NCBI RefSeq assembly: GCF_018128965.1 | Contig: NZ_JAAEDH010000003.1 | Location: 124,001 to 188,000, forward strand | Direction of reading: 5' to 3' | DNA length: 64,000 nt | Source: Plastoroseomonas arctica | GTDB taxonomy: Bacteria > Pseudomonadota > Alphaproteobacteria > Acetobacterales > Acetobacteraceae | Part shown: positions 26,269 to 35,899 of the stretch, piece by piece | Layout: every line of letters starts with the position of its first letter | Position numbering within the stretch: position 1 is the stretch's first letter | Notes under the pieces: model-generated | What the model was told of the DNA's origin: nothing | The model's input: the letters and a program-made list of their open reading frames with translations, nothing else | Database searches by the model: none | Program-made: the position numbers and the translations under genes

Positions 26269-26308
26269 GTCCGTTCCTCCCGTTTTTCCCGGCCGCATGA
26301 TGGACCGC

Positions 26309-27160
26309 TCAGGTCCCGAGCGTCACCAGCACAATCTCGGGCGGCACGTTGAAGCGCACCGGCAGGAAGGTGGTGCCGAGACCGGCCGAGACGATCAGCC
26401 GGCGCTCATCCTCCACGATCAGGCCGTGACGATAGCGCTGCCCATACAGCGACGGCACGAAGGGCGCCCGCCCCGCCACGCTCACCTGCCCGCCATGGGT
26501 GTGGCCGGAGAGGGTGAGGTCGAACCGACGCGGCATCTGCGCAAAACTGTCCGGCTCATGCGCCAGCAGAATTGCGGGGGCGGGATCGGTCATCGCGGCG
26601 AGCGTCGCGCCAAGATCATGCGCGCCGAGGCTGCGCCCGAAGGCCCATTGGCTGTCGAGGCCGGCGAGCCAGAAGCCGTCGAAGCGCCGCGCGGCGTTGC
26701 GAAGGACGCCGATGCCAACGCCGGCGAGCTCGCGGGCGATGATGGGCACCACGCTGGCATCGCCGCTGCGCCGCGCCGCGCCATCCTCCCACCAGTCATG
26801 GTTGCCCAGCACCGCATGGGTGCCGAGCGACGCGCGCAGACCCGCAAGGTGGCCCGCCACCACCGCCTGCGGCAGCGGCGCGCCGAGCAGGCTGGCAAAG
26901 CCGTAATCGCCGAGCAGCACGATGAGGTCCGGCGCCAGCGCGTTGGTCGCCGCGACGATGGCGGCGATCCGCGCCTCCGTCATGGTCGACCCGCCGGCGT
27001 GCAGGTCGGCCAGTGCGGCGATGGTCAGGCGTGGCCCGGGCCATGCCAGCGCGTATCGTGCGATGCGCGGCGCCGCGTAGGGTTCGATGCCGATGGCGTA
27101 GGCAGGTGGCAGCATCGCCACCACCGGCACGGCGCCCAGCAGCGCGCGCCGCGTGATCAT
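26309..27160 (-). CDS. exported calcineurin-like metallophosphoesterase (YkuE type)
   Basis: This 283-residue protein has a Tat-like N-terminus (MITRRALLGAVPVVAMLPP) and metallophosphoesterase motifs 'LADLHAGG', 'LLGDYG', 'LGNHDWWEDG' and 'LSGHTHGGQ'. It should act as a phosphoesterase at the periplasmic face. Its ATG overlaps the stop of the PhoD-like gene (ATGA), so the two phosphatases are co-expressed. Start choice rests on the RR signal peptide and the overlap. Confidence 0.86.
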   Translation of the reverse strand: MITRRALLGAVPVVAMLPPAYAIGIEPYAAPRIARYALAWPGPRLTIAALADLHAGGSTMTEARIAAIVAATNALAPDLIVLLGDYGFASLLGAPLPQAVVAGHLAGLRASLGTHAVLGNHDWWEDGAARRSGDASVVPIIARELAGVGIGVLRNAARRFDGFWLAGLDSQWAFGRSLGAHDLGATLAAMTDPAPAILLAHEPDSFAQMPRRFDLTLSGHTHGGQVSVAGRAPFVPSLYGQRYRHGLIVEDERRLIVSAGLGTTFLPVRFNVPPEIVLVTLGT

Positions 27161-28677
27161 GCCCGGTGCAGCCCGGGTCGGCCGGGTTCGACATGGAAAC
27201 GCGCGTCCTCGGCCTGCGGTGCGTCCGGGCGCGAGACGTAGGGCAGGGCGCGAAAGCTGGCCGAGAATCCGCGTGGTCCGGCCTCGTGAAGGGTGAAGCC
27301 GCGGCGGGCGCCGAAATGCGCGATGTGCGGGTTGCGGTCGAGCAGCACCGGGCGACCGGTGATGTCGGCACCATCGCCCTCGCTGGTCACCGAGGTGGCG
27401 GTGAACTCGGTGGCGAGCGGCGCGCTCGCCGCATCCTCGGGTTCGGCGTGCAGGGTCGCCGCCAACGCGCGGTGGACATCGCCCGAAAGCACCACCGCGC
27501 CGCCGATGCCGCGCTCCGCAATCGCACCGAGCAGCCGCGCGCGGGCGGCCGGGTAGCCGTCCCATTTGTCGAGGCTCAGCGCGCCGTTCCCCAGGACGCG
27601 GCGCATCATCGGCACCTGCTGCGCCAGGATCTGCCAGGTCGCGTCGCGCGCGGCGGCGAGGCCTTCGCTCAGCCAGGCCTCCTGCGCAGCGCCGAGCATC
27701 TGTGCATCCGCGCGCGTGATCGCGTCGCAGCGGCCACGCCCGCCGCAGGGCTGCGCATCGCGATGGGCGCGGGTGTCGAGCGCGTGGAGGGCGACGTGGC
27801 GGCCGAAGCGGAAGCGCCGATAGGCCGGCCCTTCCAGCATGGCGCGCGGCAGCGGCATCGCCTCCCACCACGCCTTCAGCGCCGCGGTACGGCGTAGCGC
27901 GAATTCCGCCGAGGGCGGTGCTCCGCCGGCCCAGTCATTGCTGACCTCGTGGTCGTCGTAGCTCACGATGAAGGGGTGCGCGGCGTGCGCCCCCTGCAGG
28001 TTTGGGTCGGCGCGGTACTGCGCGTGGCGCGCGCGGTAGTCTTCGAGCGTCAGCGTCTCGCCGCCCTCGTGCATGCGGATGCGCGAGCGTGCCGCCCAGC
28101 CGCCATCCTCCGGGCGCAGGCCGCGATACTCGTAGATGTAGTCGCCATAGTGGAAGACGGCGTCGAGCGGGGTCTCGGCGATGTGCCGCCAGGCGGTGAA
28201 ATGGCCATGCTCGAAATGCTGGCATCCGGCATTGGCGAAGCGGATTGTCGCCTCCGTACCCGGCGCGGGCGCGGTGCGGGTTCGCCCTGTGGGGCTCACG
28301 TAGCTGCGGGCGCGGAAGCGGTAGAACCAGGTACTCGACGGCGTGAGCCCGGAGAGTTCGATGTGCAGGCTGTGGCCGTCCTCGGCCTGCGCGACCGCTT
28401 CGCCGCGGCGGAGGATGCGCGCGAAGCGTTCATCCGCCGCCACCTCCCAGGTGACCGGCACCGGCGCGGCAATGCCGGTCAGCCGCGTCCACAAGACCAC
28501 GCCGTCGGGGCGCGGTTCGCCCGAGGCGACGCCGAGCGTGAAGGGGTTCTCGCGCACTTCGTCCTCCCCGCGCGCCGGTGCCGAGATGGCGGCCAATGCC
28601 GCCAACGCGACGCCGCCGCGCAGCGCGCCGCGACGGTCGAGGGCGAGGATGTGCCGGGCGAGGCTATCCCCGGCCAT
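27157..28677 (-). CDS. phoD: alkaline phosphatase D family protein (PhoD)
   Basis: This 506-residue protein has a Tat-type signal (RR at 15-16, then 'GALRGGVALAALAAIS') and PhoD family motifs: 'CQHFEHGHFTAWRHIAETPLD', 'HYGDYIYEYRG', 'YDDHEVSNDW' and 'VVLSGDVHRALAA'. An N-terminal Ig-like PhoD_N domain comes first (about 45-140). Such enzymes are secreted phosphodiesterase/phosphomonoesterases using iron and calcium. The C-terminus overlaps the start of the second phosphoesterase, and its start lies just inside the end of the YihY gene. Confidence 0.9.
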   Translation of the reverse strand: MAGDSLARHILALDRRGALRGGVALAALAAISAPARGEDEVRENPFTLGVASGEPRPDGVVLWTRLTGIAAPVPVTWEVAADERFARILRRGEAVAQAEDGHSLHIELSGLTPSSTWFYRFRARSYVSPTGRTRTAPAPGTEATIRFANAGCQHFEHGHFTAWRHIAETPLDAVFHYGDYIYEYRGLRPEDGGWAARSRIRMHEGGETLTLEDYRARHAQYRADPNLQGAHAAHPFIVSYDDHEVSNDWAGGAPPSAEFALRRTAALKAWWEAMPLPRAMLEGPAYRRFRFGRHVALHALDTRAHRDAQPCGGRGRCDAITRADAQMLGAAQEAWLSEGLAAARDATWQILAQQVPMMRRVLGNGALSLDKWDGYPAARARLLGAIAERGIGGAVVLSGDVHRALAATLHAEPEDAASAPLATEFTATSVTSEGDGADITGRPVLLDRNPHIAHFGARRGFTLHEAGPRGFSASFRALPYVSRPDAPQAEDARFHVEPGRPGLHRA

Positions 28678-29530
28678 CGGCGATCGTGCGCTCCGCATCG
28701 CGCTGGGTCAGCGCCACGTTCACCTCGGCGCCGAGCAGCACGACATAAATGCTGACATAGAACCACATCAGCAGACCCACAGCGGCGCCCAGCGTCCCGT
28801 ACATCCGGTCGTAATTGGCGATGCGGCCGACATAGAGCGAGAAGGCGGCCGAGGCGAACGCCCAGATCAGCGTCGCGATCGCAGCCCCTGGCACGATGCG
28901 CCGCCAATGCTGCCCGCCGCCCACCGGCCCCACGCGATAGACGATGACGATGCCGAGGAAGACAAAGGCGAGCGTGACGCCCAGCGACGCCCCTTGCCAG
29001 TACAGCGCGTCGAGCTGCGCCACGCCGAGGAAGGCCAGCGCCGGCGGCATCAGCACCAGCAGCGCGATCGCCGTCGCCGCGACCAGCATCGCGGCCACCG
29101 TCAGTCCAAGCGAGAGAGCGTGGAAATAGAAGAAGCCGCGCGCCTCGGTCGCGCTCCAGGCCATGTTGAGCGCAGCCAGCATGGCGCGGATGCCCGCGCC
29201 CGCGCTCCACAACGCGATCAGGCCGCTCACGACCGCCCCCCAGCCCAGCCCGTGGCGCTCGGCCGAGACCAGGTCGTGCAGGCGCGCGGCGATGAGGTCG
29301 AAGGTCTCCTCCGGCAGCAAACGGCGCAGGCTCTCGATCTGCGGTTCAATGGTGCGCACGTCGAACAGGGTGCCATAGAGCGAGACCACCAGCGACAGCG
29401 CCGGAAACAGGGCCAGCATCGCGTAGAAGGCGCAGCCGGCGGCCGTAAGCGAGATCCGGTCGGACGCGGCCGCCTCCCAGACGCGCCGCGCCAGGCTTGG
29501 CTGTTCGTGAAAGGCTGGCGCGGCATCCAT
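28664..29530 (-). CDS. YihY/virulence factor BrkB family membrane protein
   Basis: This 288-residue integral membrane protein has about six transmembrane helices, with the family's 'LTAAGCAFYAMLALFPALSLVVSLYG' and 'YRVGPVGGGQHWRRIVPGAAIATLIWAFAS...LYVGRIANYDRMYGTLGAAVGLLMWFYVSIYVVLLGAEVN' regions, here cited in pieces. The family was once annotated as ribonuclease BN; that activity is not supported, and function remains unsettled. Its end overlaps the phoD start by 14 bases. Confidence 0.86.
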   Translation of the reverse strand: MDAAPAFHEQPSLARRVWEAAASDRISLTAAGCAFYAMLALFPALSLVVSLYGTLFDVRTIEPQIESLRRLLPEETFDLIAARLHDLVSAERHGLGWGAVVSGLIALWSAGAGIRAMLAALNMAWSATEARGFFYFHALSLGLTVAAMLVAATAIALLVLMPPALAFLGVAQLDALYWQGASLGVTLAFVFLGIVIVYRVGPVGGGQHWRRIVPGAAIATLIWAFASAAFSLYVGRIANYDRMYGTLGAAVGLLMWFYVSIYVVLLGAEVNVALTQRDAERTIADGRG

Positions 29531-29553
29531 GTTGTAAAGCCTCGGCGCAACTA

Positions 29554-29585
29554 GGGCGGGGGGTGCATGATGCACCACCCCGCCC
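29554..29585 (-). terminator. strong hairpin downstream of the PRC-barrel gene
   Basis: GGGCGGGGGGTGCA and TGCACCACCCCGCCC form an almost complete stem around a TGA loop in the 100-base gap between two minus-strand genes. No T-run follows, so it could be a terminator or a processing element. A second smaller stem (CGCCAGCC/GGCTGGCG) lies at about 29602-29624. Confidence 0.4.
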
Positions 29586-29630
29586 CGTTGGTCAGTCCCT
29601 GACGCCAGCCAAATCGGCTGGCGGCCTTGT

Positions 29631-30161
29631 TCAGCTGCGCGACTGGTAGGTATAGGCCGGGCGCGCCTGGAGCGACTCCTTCGTCGCACCGTTGAGCATC
29701 CAGCGCTCGCGCTCGGTGTTGAAAGACAGCTCGCTCAGCGGCACCGCGACGAGGCGCGCGCCGATGCCGAGGAAGCCGCCGACGGACAGAATCGCCGTGG
29801 GAGCGCCGCCGCTGGCGTTGATGATCAGGTCCTCGATCTCGCCGATCGTCTCGTTGCGCTCATTGTGCACGTTGGCACCGATGATGCGGCTGGCGCGGTT
29901 GGTCGGGGTGCCGGTCACAGTGCCCGGAGAGGTCGCGGTGGTTGTCGTCGTCGTGGTCGTCGGGCGCGCCGTTGTGCCGGCGGTGCCAGGTGCCGCGGGC
30001 GCCGGATTGGCGGGCGACGCGGCCGGCGGCGGGTTGGTGTTGGCGCCGCCCGGGGCGGTCTGGCTGAAGGCGAGCATCGGCGCCGCGATCATGCCGGCGA
30101 CGAGCGTGGCCGGCAGGATGATGCTGCGCTTGCTTGTCGAGATCTTTCTGTGCGACTTCAT
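29631..30161 (-). CDS. exported PRC-barrel domain protein
   Basis: This 176-residue protein has a signal-like N-terminus with a long basic region (MKSHRKISTSKRSIILPATLVAGMI) and a low-complexity Pro/Ala/Thr linker (about 40-90) that includes a run of eight Thr. It is followed by a PRC-barrel-like domain: 'ASRIIGANVHNERNETIGEIEDLIIN...ILSVGGFLGIGARLVAVPLSEL'. In other alphaproteobacteria such proteins are stress-associated and periplasmic; the exact role is unknown. It lies in a run with two other small envelope-type genes. Confidence 0.8.
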   Translation of the reverse strand: MKSHRKISTSKRSIILPATLVAGMIAAPMLAFSQTAPGGANTNPPPAASPANPAPAAPGTAGTTARPTTTTTTTTATSPGTVTGTPTNRASRIIGANVHNERNETIGEIEDLIINASGGAPTAILSVGGFLGIGARLVAVPLSELSFNTERERWMLNGATKESLQARPAYTYQSRS

Positions 30162-30265
30162 GGATGTTCTCCTTGGATGGGCCGGAAACAACCCGGCTGC
30201 GCTTTGAACCGTTTCCGCGCACTCCGGTTGCGGCGCGCGGAAACACGGATACGAGAAGCGCGCGC

Positions 30266-30673
30266 TCAGCGGCGGCGGCGGGCCAGCAGGATGTTTGTCA
30301 GGATGCTCCCCACGGAGACGGCCGGGCGCCACAGGGTCGACCCGAGAGCGCCGGGACCTACAGCCGCACGCACCATCTCGCGCCGGATCATCAGCGCCTC
30401 CTGGGCAACGGGATCGAAGCGCGGTCGCGCAAGCAGCAGGAAGAGACCGGCGATGACGAGATCAACGAGTGCGACCCCGCCCGCGGCACCGGCAGGACCG
30501 AGTGGCACCACCAGCAAATACCAGCCGGCGATGTGGATCATGATCAGCGCGCCGAGGCCGCAGACGGCGGCCACGGCGGTCAACGCGGCGCGGCGACCGA
30601 ACGCCTCGCCGGTGCGCCTGAGCCGGAGCCCTTCGGCTTCCGCCGCAGCAGCAAGAAGCCGAAAGGTCCGCAT
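30266..30673 (-). CDS. small membrane protein, holin-superfamily-like
   Basis: This 135-residue protein has two adjacent hydrophobic helices ('ALTAVAAVCGLGALIMIHIAGWYLLVVPLG' and 'GGVALVDLVIAGLFLLLA') flanked by basic termini ending RRRR. The plan is like DUF1469/phage-holin-superfamily-3 proteins often found next to YqjD/DUF883 genes, as here (three bases separate the two). Function unknown; a stress-related inner-membrane role is inferred only from context. Confidence 0.65.
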   Translation of the reverse strand: MRTFRLLAAAAEAEGLRLRRTGEAFGRRAALTAVAAVCGLGALIMIHIAGWYLLVVPLGPAGAAGGVALVDLVIAGLFLLLARPRFDPVAQEALMIRREMVRAAVGPGALGSTLWRPAVSVGSILTNILLARRRR

Positions 30674-30676
30674 GGC

Positions 30677-30982
30677 TCAGCGGCGCAGCAGGTGTGCGGT
30701 GATGAAGCCGGCGATCGCGGCCACGGCGAGGGCCGCGATCGGGCGCTCCTGCACGGTGTCGGACAGGCGGTTGGCCTGCTCGCGCACGGTCGCGGCGGCG
30801 TCGCCGGCCACGTTCTCGGCGCGGTCGACGATGCGGCTCACGGCCGGGGAGACGCGGTCGGACATCAGCGTCTCGACCTTCGCGCGCAGCGCGGAGATTT
30901 CCGCCTGGACGGTGTCCTTGGCAGCTTCGGCTGAGTTGCGCAGGTTTTCTTCGGTCTGGGTACCGGTCGTGTTCATGGCCAT
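30677..30982 (-). CDS. DUF883/YqjD-ElaB-like membrane-anchored protein
   Basis: This 101-residue protein has a long amphipathic helical region ('TEENLRNSAEAAKDTVQAEISALRAKVETL...REQANRLSDTVQERP') and one C-terminal transmembrane helix ('IAALAVAAIAGFITAHLLRR'), the layout of YqjD/ElaB ribosome-associated stationary-phase proteins. ATG 30982 has a GGAG upstream; ATG 30976 is the alternative. It heads the run with the holin-like gene. Confidence 0.75.
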   Translation of the reverse strand: MAMNTTGTQTEENLRNSAEAAKDTVQAEISALRAKVETLMSDRVSPAVSRIVDRAENVAGDAAATVREQANRLSDTVQERPIAALAVAAIAGFITAHLLRR

Positions 30983-31050
30983 GGGGGCGAGCTCCAGGTT
31001 TGGATGGAAGGGGGTGTCGGTGACCGAAACGCCCTCACGCCGTAGTGGTT

Positions 31051-32721
31051 TCAAGTTGCGCGTGTGAGCAGGCCGAATTTCATCATCCAGCCGAGGCCGC
31101 GCATCACCTCCGCCGGTTCCAGGTTGGGACAGCGGCGTGCGAGGGCTGCGCCGTCCTGGGGCGCCTCCTCGAGTGCCGCGATGATGCAGGCGAGGCCGCC
31201 GCGCCCCGGCAGCATGCGGCCGAATGCCACCGCACTGCGCAGCGCGACGATTGCCTCGATCGTCGCGATCGTGGTGCCGGGCAACAGAGCGAAGCGATCC
31301 CCGGAGGCAAGGCGCGCGGTCGGGTATTCGGCGAACAGCGCGAAGGGATCCTGCGCGGCGGGGTTGGCCGGGCGGCCCGGCGCCACGGGCACGCGGGCGC
31401 CGCCTCGCGCGCGCATCGCCGCCAGCTCCGCGGCAAGGGCCAGGTATTGCGGCACGATGACGCGCCAGTCGAACAAGGCGCGCGCCCTGCGCTGGCCTGC
31501 CTCGCCCATCCGACGGCGCAGGGCGGGATCGCGCGCGAGGGTTGCAAAGGATTGGGCAAGGGCCGCGACGTCGAGCGCGGTGGACTGCGCGACGGCGGAG
31601 CAGTAGCGACCATAGCCGTCGACCGCCGCCTCGTGCCGGTAGCCGAGCATGTCGAGCGGCCCGGCCATGCAGGTCGCGACCGCGAAGCCGGTCTCGCCAT
31701 GCACGACGGTGTCGCGGAACCCGTCCCAGTCCCCGGTCACGACCGGCAGCCCCGCCGCCATCGCCTCGACCGGGGCGATACCGAAGGTCTCCTGCACATT
31801 GTCCACCGGCAGGGTGAAGATGTCGGCGGCCGACCAGATCTCGCGCCGCACCCGCGGCTCGCGCCCGTCGAGCCGGTGGATGGTGATGCCGGGGCAGAGC
31901 GCGGCCGCGCCATCGGCGAACAGCGCGGATTGGACGTCGTTCTCGTACCAGCCGGCCAGCAGCAGGTGGAAGCGCTGCGCCGGCGCTTGGACCTGGGCTT
32001 CACGCAGCGCGATGAACAGCGGCAGCGGGTTGAACTTCGTCTCGTGACTGAAGCGCGCGACGCACAGCACCGCGACGTCGCCCTCCCCGATGCCGAGCTC
32101 GGCGCGCCAGGCGGCGCGGGCGACGGGCAGCGCCGCGAAACCCTCGGTCTCGACGCCGAGCGGCAGCACCGGCAGCTGCGGCCATTCGACGCGCGCCGCG
32201 CCGAATCGCTCGCGCAGGTAGGCGCTTTGCTCCTCCATCACGCGCGCGACCATCGCGCGGACCGCGCGTGAGGTGCAGATGATGGCATCCCAGGGCTGCA
32301 CCGGGGCGGTAAGGTTGTCCGCCAGCGCGTTCATGACGCGGGTCGTCGCCGTGGTGTGGGTGATGCCGAGCAGGCTATGGCCATCCTGCCGCCGCCGTCG
32401 CCGCAGCCAGGCCTTGTCCGCGAGGCCGGGGCCGGGGATGAACAGGGTGCCGGCCTCGTCGAGCGGGGCGGGGTCTGCGGCGGTCACGGCGCGGGCGGGT
32501 AGCGCGGGGTTCAGCGCCGCGGCGTGGCGGATGAACGCCTCGCCATTGGCGCGGCCGCCGACCAGCCCGATGATCTCGGCAAGGCCGCCCTCGCAGACCA
32601 GCGCGAGGAAGAATTCCTCGCCGGCGACGCGACGGCCGAGCGGCTCCACGCCCTTCGTCGCGTAGCCGTCCGGGTGGTAGACCAGGGCGAAACGTGGCGC
32701 CGCGGGTGCGGGCAAGGTCAC
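31051..32721 (-). CDS. glycosyltransferase (GT4-like) with extra C-terminal domain
   Basis: This 556-residue protein has a GT-B donor domain: 'VAVLCVARFSHETKFNPLPLF' and the E-x7-E element 'ETFGIAPVEAMAAGLPVVTGDWDGFRD'. The first 90 residues ('FALVYHPDGYATKG...LVGGRANGEAFIRH') are the variable acceptor half. Beyond the GT fold, about 110 residues ('FALFAEYPTARLASG...RRCPNLEPAEVMRGLGWMMKFGLLTRAT') form a helical, winged-helix-like tail of unknown role. The start is GTG 32721 with GAGGAA upstream. Product unknown; it is not next to other glycan genes. Confidence 0.78.
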   Translation of the reverse strand: MTLPAPAAPRFALVYHPDGYATKGVEPLGRRVAGEEFFLALVCEGGLAEIIGLVGGRANGEAFIRHAAALNPALPARAVTAADPAPLDEAGTLFIPGPGLADKAWLRRRRRQDGHSLLGITHTTATTRVMNALADNLTAPVQPWDAIICTSRAVRAMVARVMEEQSAYLRERFGAARVEWPQLPVLPLGVETEGFAALPVARAAWRAELGIGEGDVAVLCVARFSHETKFNPLPLFIALREAQVQAPAQRFHLLLAGWYENDVQSALFADGAAALCPGITIHRLDGREPRVRREIWSAADIFTLPVDNVQETFGIAPVEAMAAGLPVVTGDWDGFRDTVVHGETGFAVATCMAGPLDMLGYRHEAAVDGYGRYCSAVAQSTALDVAALAQSFATLARDPALRRRMGEAGQRRARALFDWRVIVPQYLALAAELAAMRARGGARVPVAPGRPANPAAQDPFALFAEYPTARLASGDRFALLPGTTIATIEAIVALRSAVAFGRMLPGRGGLACIIAALEEAPQDGAALARRCPNLEPAEVMRGLGWMMKFGLLTRAT

Positions 32722-32827
32722 GGCGGAATTCCTCACGGGCGTTGGCGGCGGCAAGCTGCGGAGGCGACTGGCGCCTGTCAAACGCCCCTGGTTGTCGCGG
32801 GCCGGCAATGCGGCTATCCGCGCCGCC

Positions 32828-33997
32828 ATGGATGCCGATACCCCCCCGAGCGCCGGCCCGAATTCCGGTCCTCTGGCTGCCTACCGCGCCCGCATCGCCG
32901 AGGGCGCGCTGAACGCCGACCCCGCCCAGGCGCAGGCGGCGGAGGTGCTGCAGGATCTGTGGCGCCGCACCCGCCACTACGACCCCAAGCCCGGCGTAGC
33001 CGCGGAGGAGGGCGGGCTGTTCGCCCGCTTCTTCCGCCGCAAGGCGATGGAGGAAGCGCCGCCCGACGCGCCGCACGGGTTGTACCTGGTCGGCGCCGTC
33101 GGGCGCGGCAAATCCATGCTGATGGACATGTTCTTCGCCACCGCCGAGGTGCCGCGCAAGCAGCGCCTGCACTTCCACCAGTTCATGCAGCAATGCCACC
33201 GCCGCATCCACGTCTGGAAGCAGCAGCATGGCGACGCGACGGACCCGATCCCGCCGCTGGCCGACGCCATCGCTGCCGATGGCGCGCTGCTGTGCTTCGA
33301 CGAGTTCCAGGTGCACGACATCGTCGACGCGATGATCCTGGGCCGGCTGTTCGAGGCGCTGTTCCAGCGCGGCACGGTGGTGGTCGCGACCTCGAACACC
33401 GCGCCCGACGACCTGTTCAAGGGCAAGCCCGGCCGCGACGCCTTCCTGCCTTTCATCGCGCTGATCCAGCGGCATATCGACGTGGTGCACCTCGATGCCG
33501 CGCGCGACTATCGCCGCGAGCGCATCCGCGGCCTGCCGACCTGGCACAGCCCGGCCGATGGCCGCGCCGAGCGCGCGCTCGACGCCGCCTTCGCCGACCT
33601 CACGGGCGAGGCGCACGGCAAGCCCGACAGCCTGAGCCTGCTCGGCCGCACCATCGCGGTGCCGCAGGCGGCGCGCGGCGTCGCACGGTTCGATTTCGAC
33701 GCGCTGTGCGGGCGCCCGCTCGGCCCAGCCGACTACCTGGCAATCGCCACCCATTTCCACACGCTGGTCGTCGACGGCATTCCCCGCCTGGGGCCGGAGA
33801 ATTTCGACAAGGCGCGGCGCTTCATCACCCTGATCGACGCGCTGTACGAGCATCGCTGCAAGCTGGTCGCCTCCGCCGAGGCGACGCCGGACCTTCTCTA
33901 TGAGCGCGGCGAGAACGCGGCGATGTTCGAACGCACGGCGTCGCGCCTGACGGAGATGCAGAGCCAGGATTACCTCGCGCTGCCGCATCTGACGTAA
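32828..33997 (+). CDS. zapE: ZapE/AFG1-type ATPase
   Basis: This 389-residue AAA+ type protein has a Walker A 'GAVGRGKSM' (89-97), a Walker B region 'LLCFDEFQVHDIVDAMIL' and a sensor-like 'VVATSNTAPDDLF', all typical of the AFG1/ZapE family. ZapE acts at the division site in gamma-proteobacteria; mitochondrial AFG1 assists respiratory complex quality control. Which role applies here is not known. It is divergent from the glycosyltransferase, and ATG 32828 fits the family start. Confidence 0.9.
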   Translation: MDADTPPSAGPNSGPLAAYRARIAEGALNADPAQAQAAEVLQDLWRRTRHYDPKPGVAAEEGGLFARFFRRKAMEEAPPDAPHGLYLVGAVGRGKSMLMDMFFATAEVPRKQRLHFHQFMQQCHRRIHVWKQQHGDATDPIPPLADAIAADGALLCFDEFQVHDIVDAMILGRLFEALFQRGTVVVATSNTAPDDLFKGKPGRDAFLPFIALIQRHIDVVHLDAARDYRRERIRGLPTWHSPADGRAERALDAAFADLTGEAHGKPDSLSLLGRTIAVPQAARGVARFDFDALCGRPLGPADYLAIATHFHTLVVDGIPRLGPENFDKARRFITLIDALYEHRCKLVASAEATPDLLYERGENAAMFERTASRLTEMQSQDYLALPHLT

Positions 33998-34129
33998 TCC
34001 TGGCGCCGGCTGCGCAAGGATAGAGCAACCGCCACCCGGGCTCGTCTTTGCGAATGCGATGTAACGGCAATCCCTGCTTGCAACCGCTCACGCGATATGT
34101 CACCCGGTTACCAAGAGGGGGATCATCGT

Positions 34130-34711
34130 ATGCGATTCATTCTATTGGCGCTTCTCTCCTGCGGCCTGGCGGGCGCGGCGAGTGCGGCTTCCGAGCGCGG
34201 GCGCGGCCAAGGCGTGAGCCAGCCCGGGCCGGTGCGGACGGCGACGGCGCCCGCCGCGATCTCCACCCGCGGCGCCGTCGCGCGGCAGGCCCATGGCGGC
34301 CGCCCGAGCGTGATGCAAACACCGCGTCACGCCGCCGGCCGCTACCACGCCGTGCCGCCGATGGCGCGCCAGATGAGCGGGCGTCGCCAGGCCGCGACAC
34401 CGTTGTCGCGCCACGCCCGCGGCCAGTTCTCGCGACGCGGCAGCCTCTACGGCTCGCGCTTCGCACGCGGTCCGTACGGGCGCGCTGGGATGCGCGGCGG
34501 GTATTACCAGACCGCCTCCCGCGGCGGCTCGCACCACGCCGCCAGCTGCGGGCGCGGCCGGGGCGCGGTCCGCTGCGGCGGCGAGCGCCGCTTCGCCTGG
34601 CAGTCTGGCCTGCCGCAGGCCGCGGGCGTGCAGACCATCTCCTGCCCGACCGGTACGGTCGAGACGCCGGCGCATGGCCACACCACGATCATGCGCTGCC
34701 TGCCGATCTGA
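34130..34711 (+). CDS. exported Arg/Gly-rich protein of unknown function
   Basis: This 193-residue protein has a clear signal peptide (MRFILLALLSCGLAGAASAA) and a mature region dominated by Arg, Gly, Ala, Ser, His and Tyr ('RGSLYGSRFARGPYGRAGMRGGYYQ'), strongly basic and low-complexity. Cys residues appear only near the C-terminus ('ASCGRGRGAVRCGG', 'ISCPTGTV', 'MRCLPI'), suggesting a small disulfide-linked end. GAGGGG precedes the ATG. No family recognised; a cationic envelope- or nucleic-acid-binding protein is possible. Confidence 0.6.
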   Translation: MRFILLALLSCGLAGAASAASERGRGQGVSQPGPVRTATAPAAISTRGAVARQAHGGRPSVMQTPRHAAGRYHAVPPMARQMSGRRQAATPLSRHARGQFSRRGSLYGSRFARGPYGRAGMRGGYYQTASRGGSHHAASCGRGRGAVRCGGERRFAWQSGLPQAAGVQTISCPTGTVETPAHGHTTIMRCLPI

Positions 34712-34807
34712 CGCTTTCGGTCGGTGTTGCCAGAAAATCAGGCGCCTTCGGCGAAGCGCCCGCGCATGGCTGGGCCGCCCGTAACCCGGGCGCCTTGCCC
34801 GGCGTAG

Positions 34808-35830
<1,023 letters not shown>

Positions 35831-35838
35831 TCGGCCAC

Positions 35839-35868
35839 GCGGCCCGGGGAGCCTCCCCGGGCCGCTTT
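35839..35868 (+). terminator. GC-rich hairpin with short T tail between mdh and sucC
   Basis: GCGGCCCGGGGA (35839-35850) pairs perfectly with TCCCCGGGCCGC (35854-35865) around a GCC loop, followed by TTT. This is a 12-base-pair stem; the T-run is short, so partial termination or a 3'-end stabiliser inside the operon are both possible. Confidence 0.6.
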
Positions 35869-35899
35869 CGCATCCCGTACCCGTGACGGAGCTCGCCGC

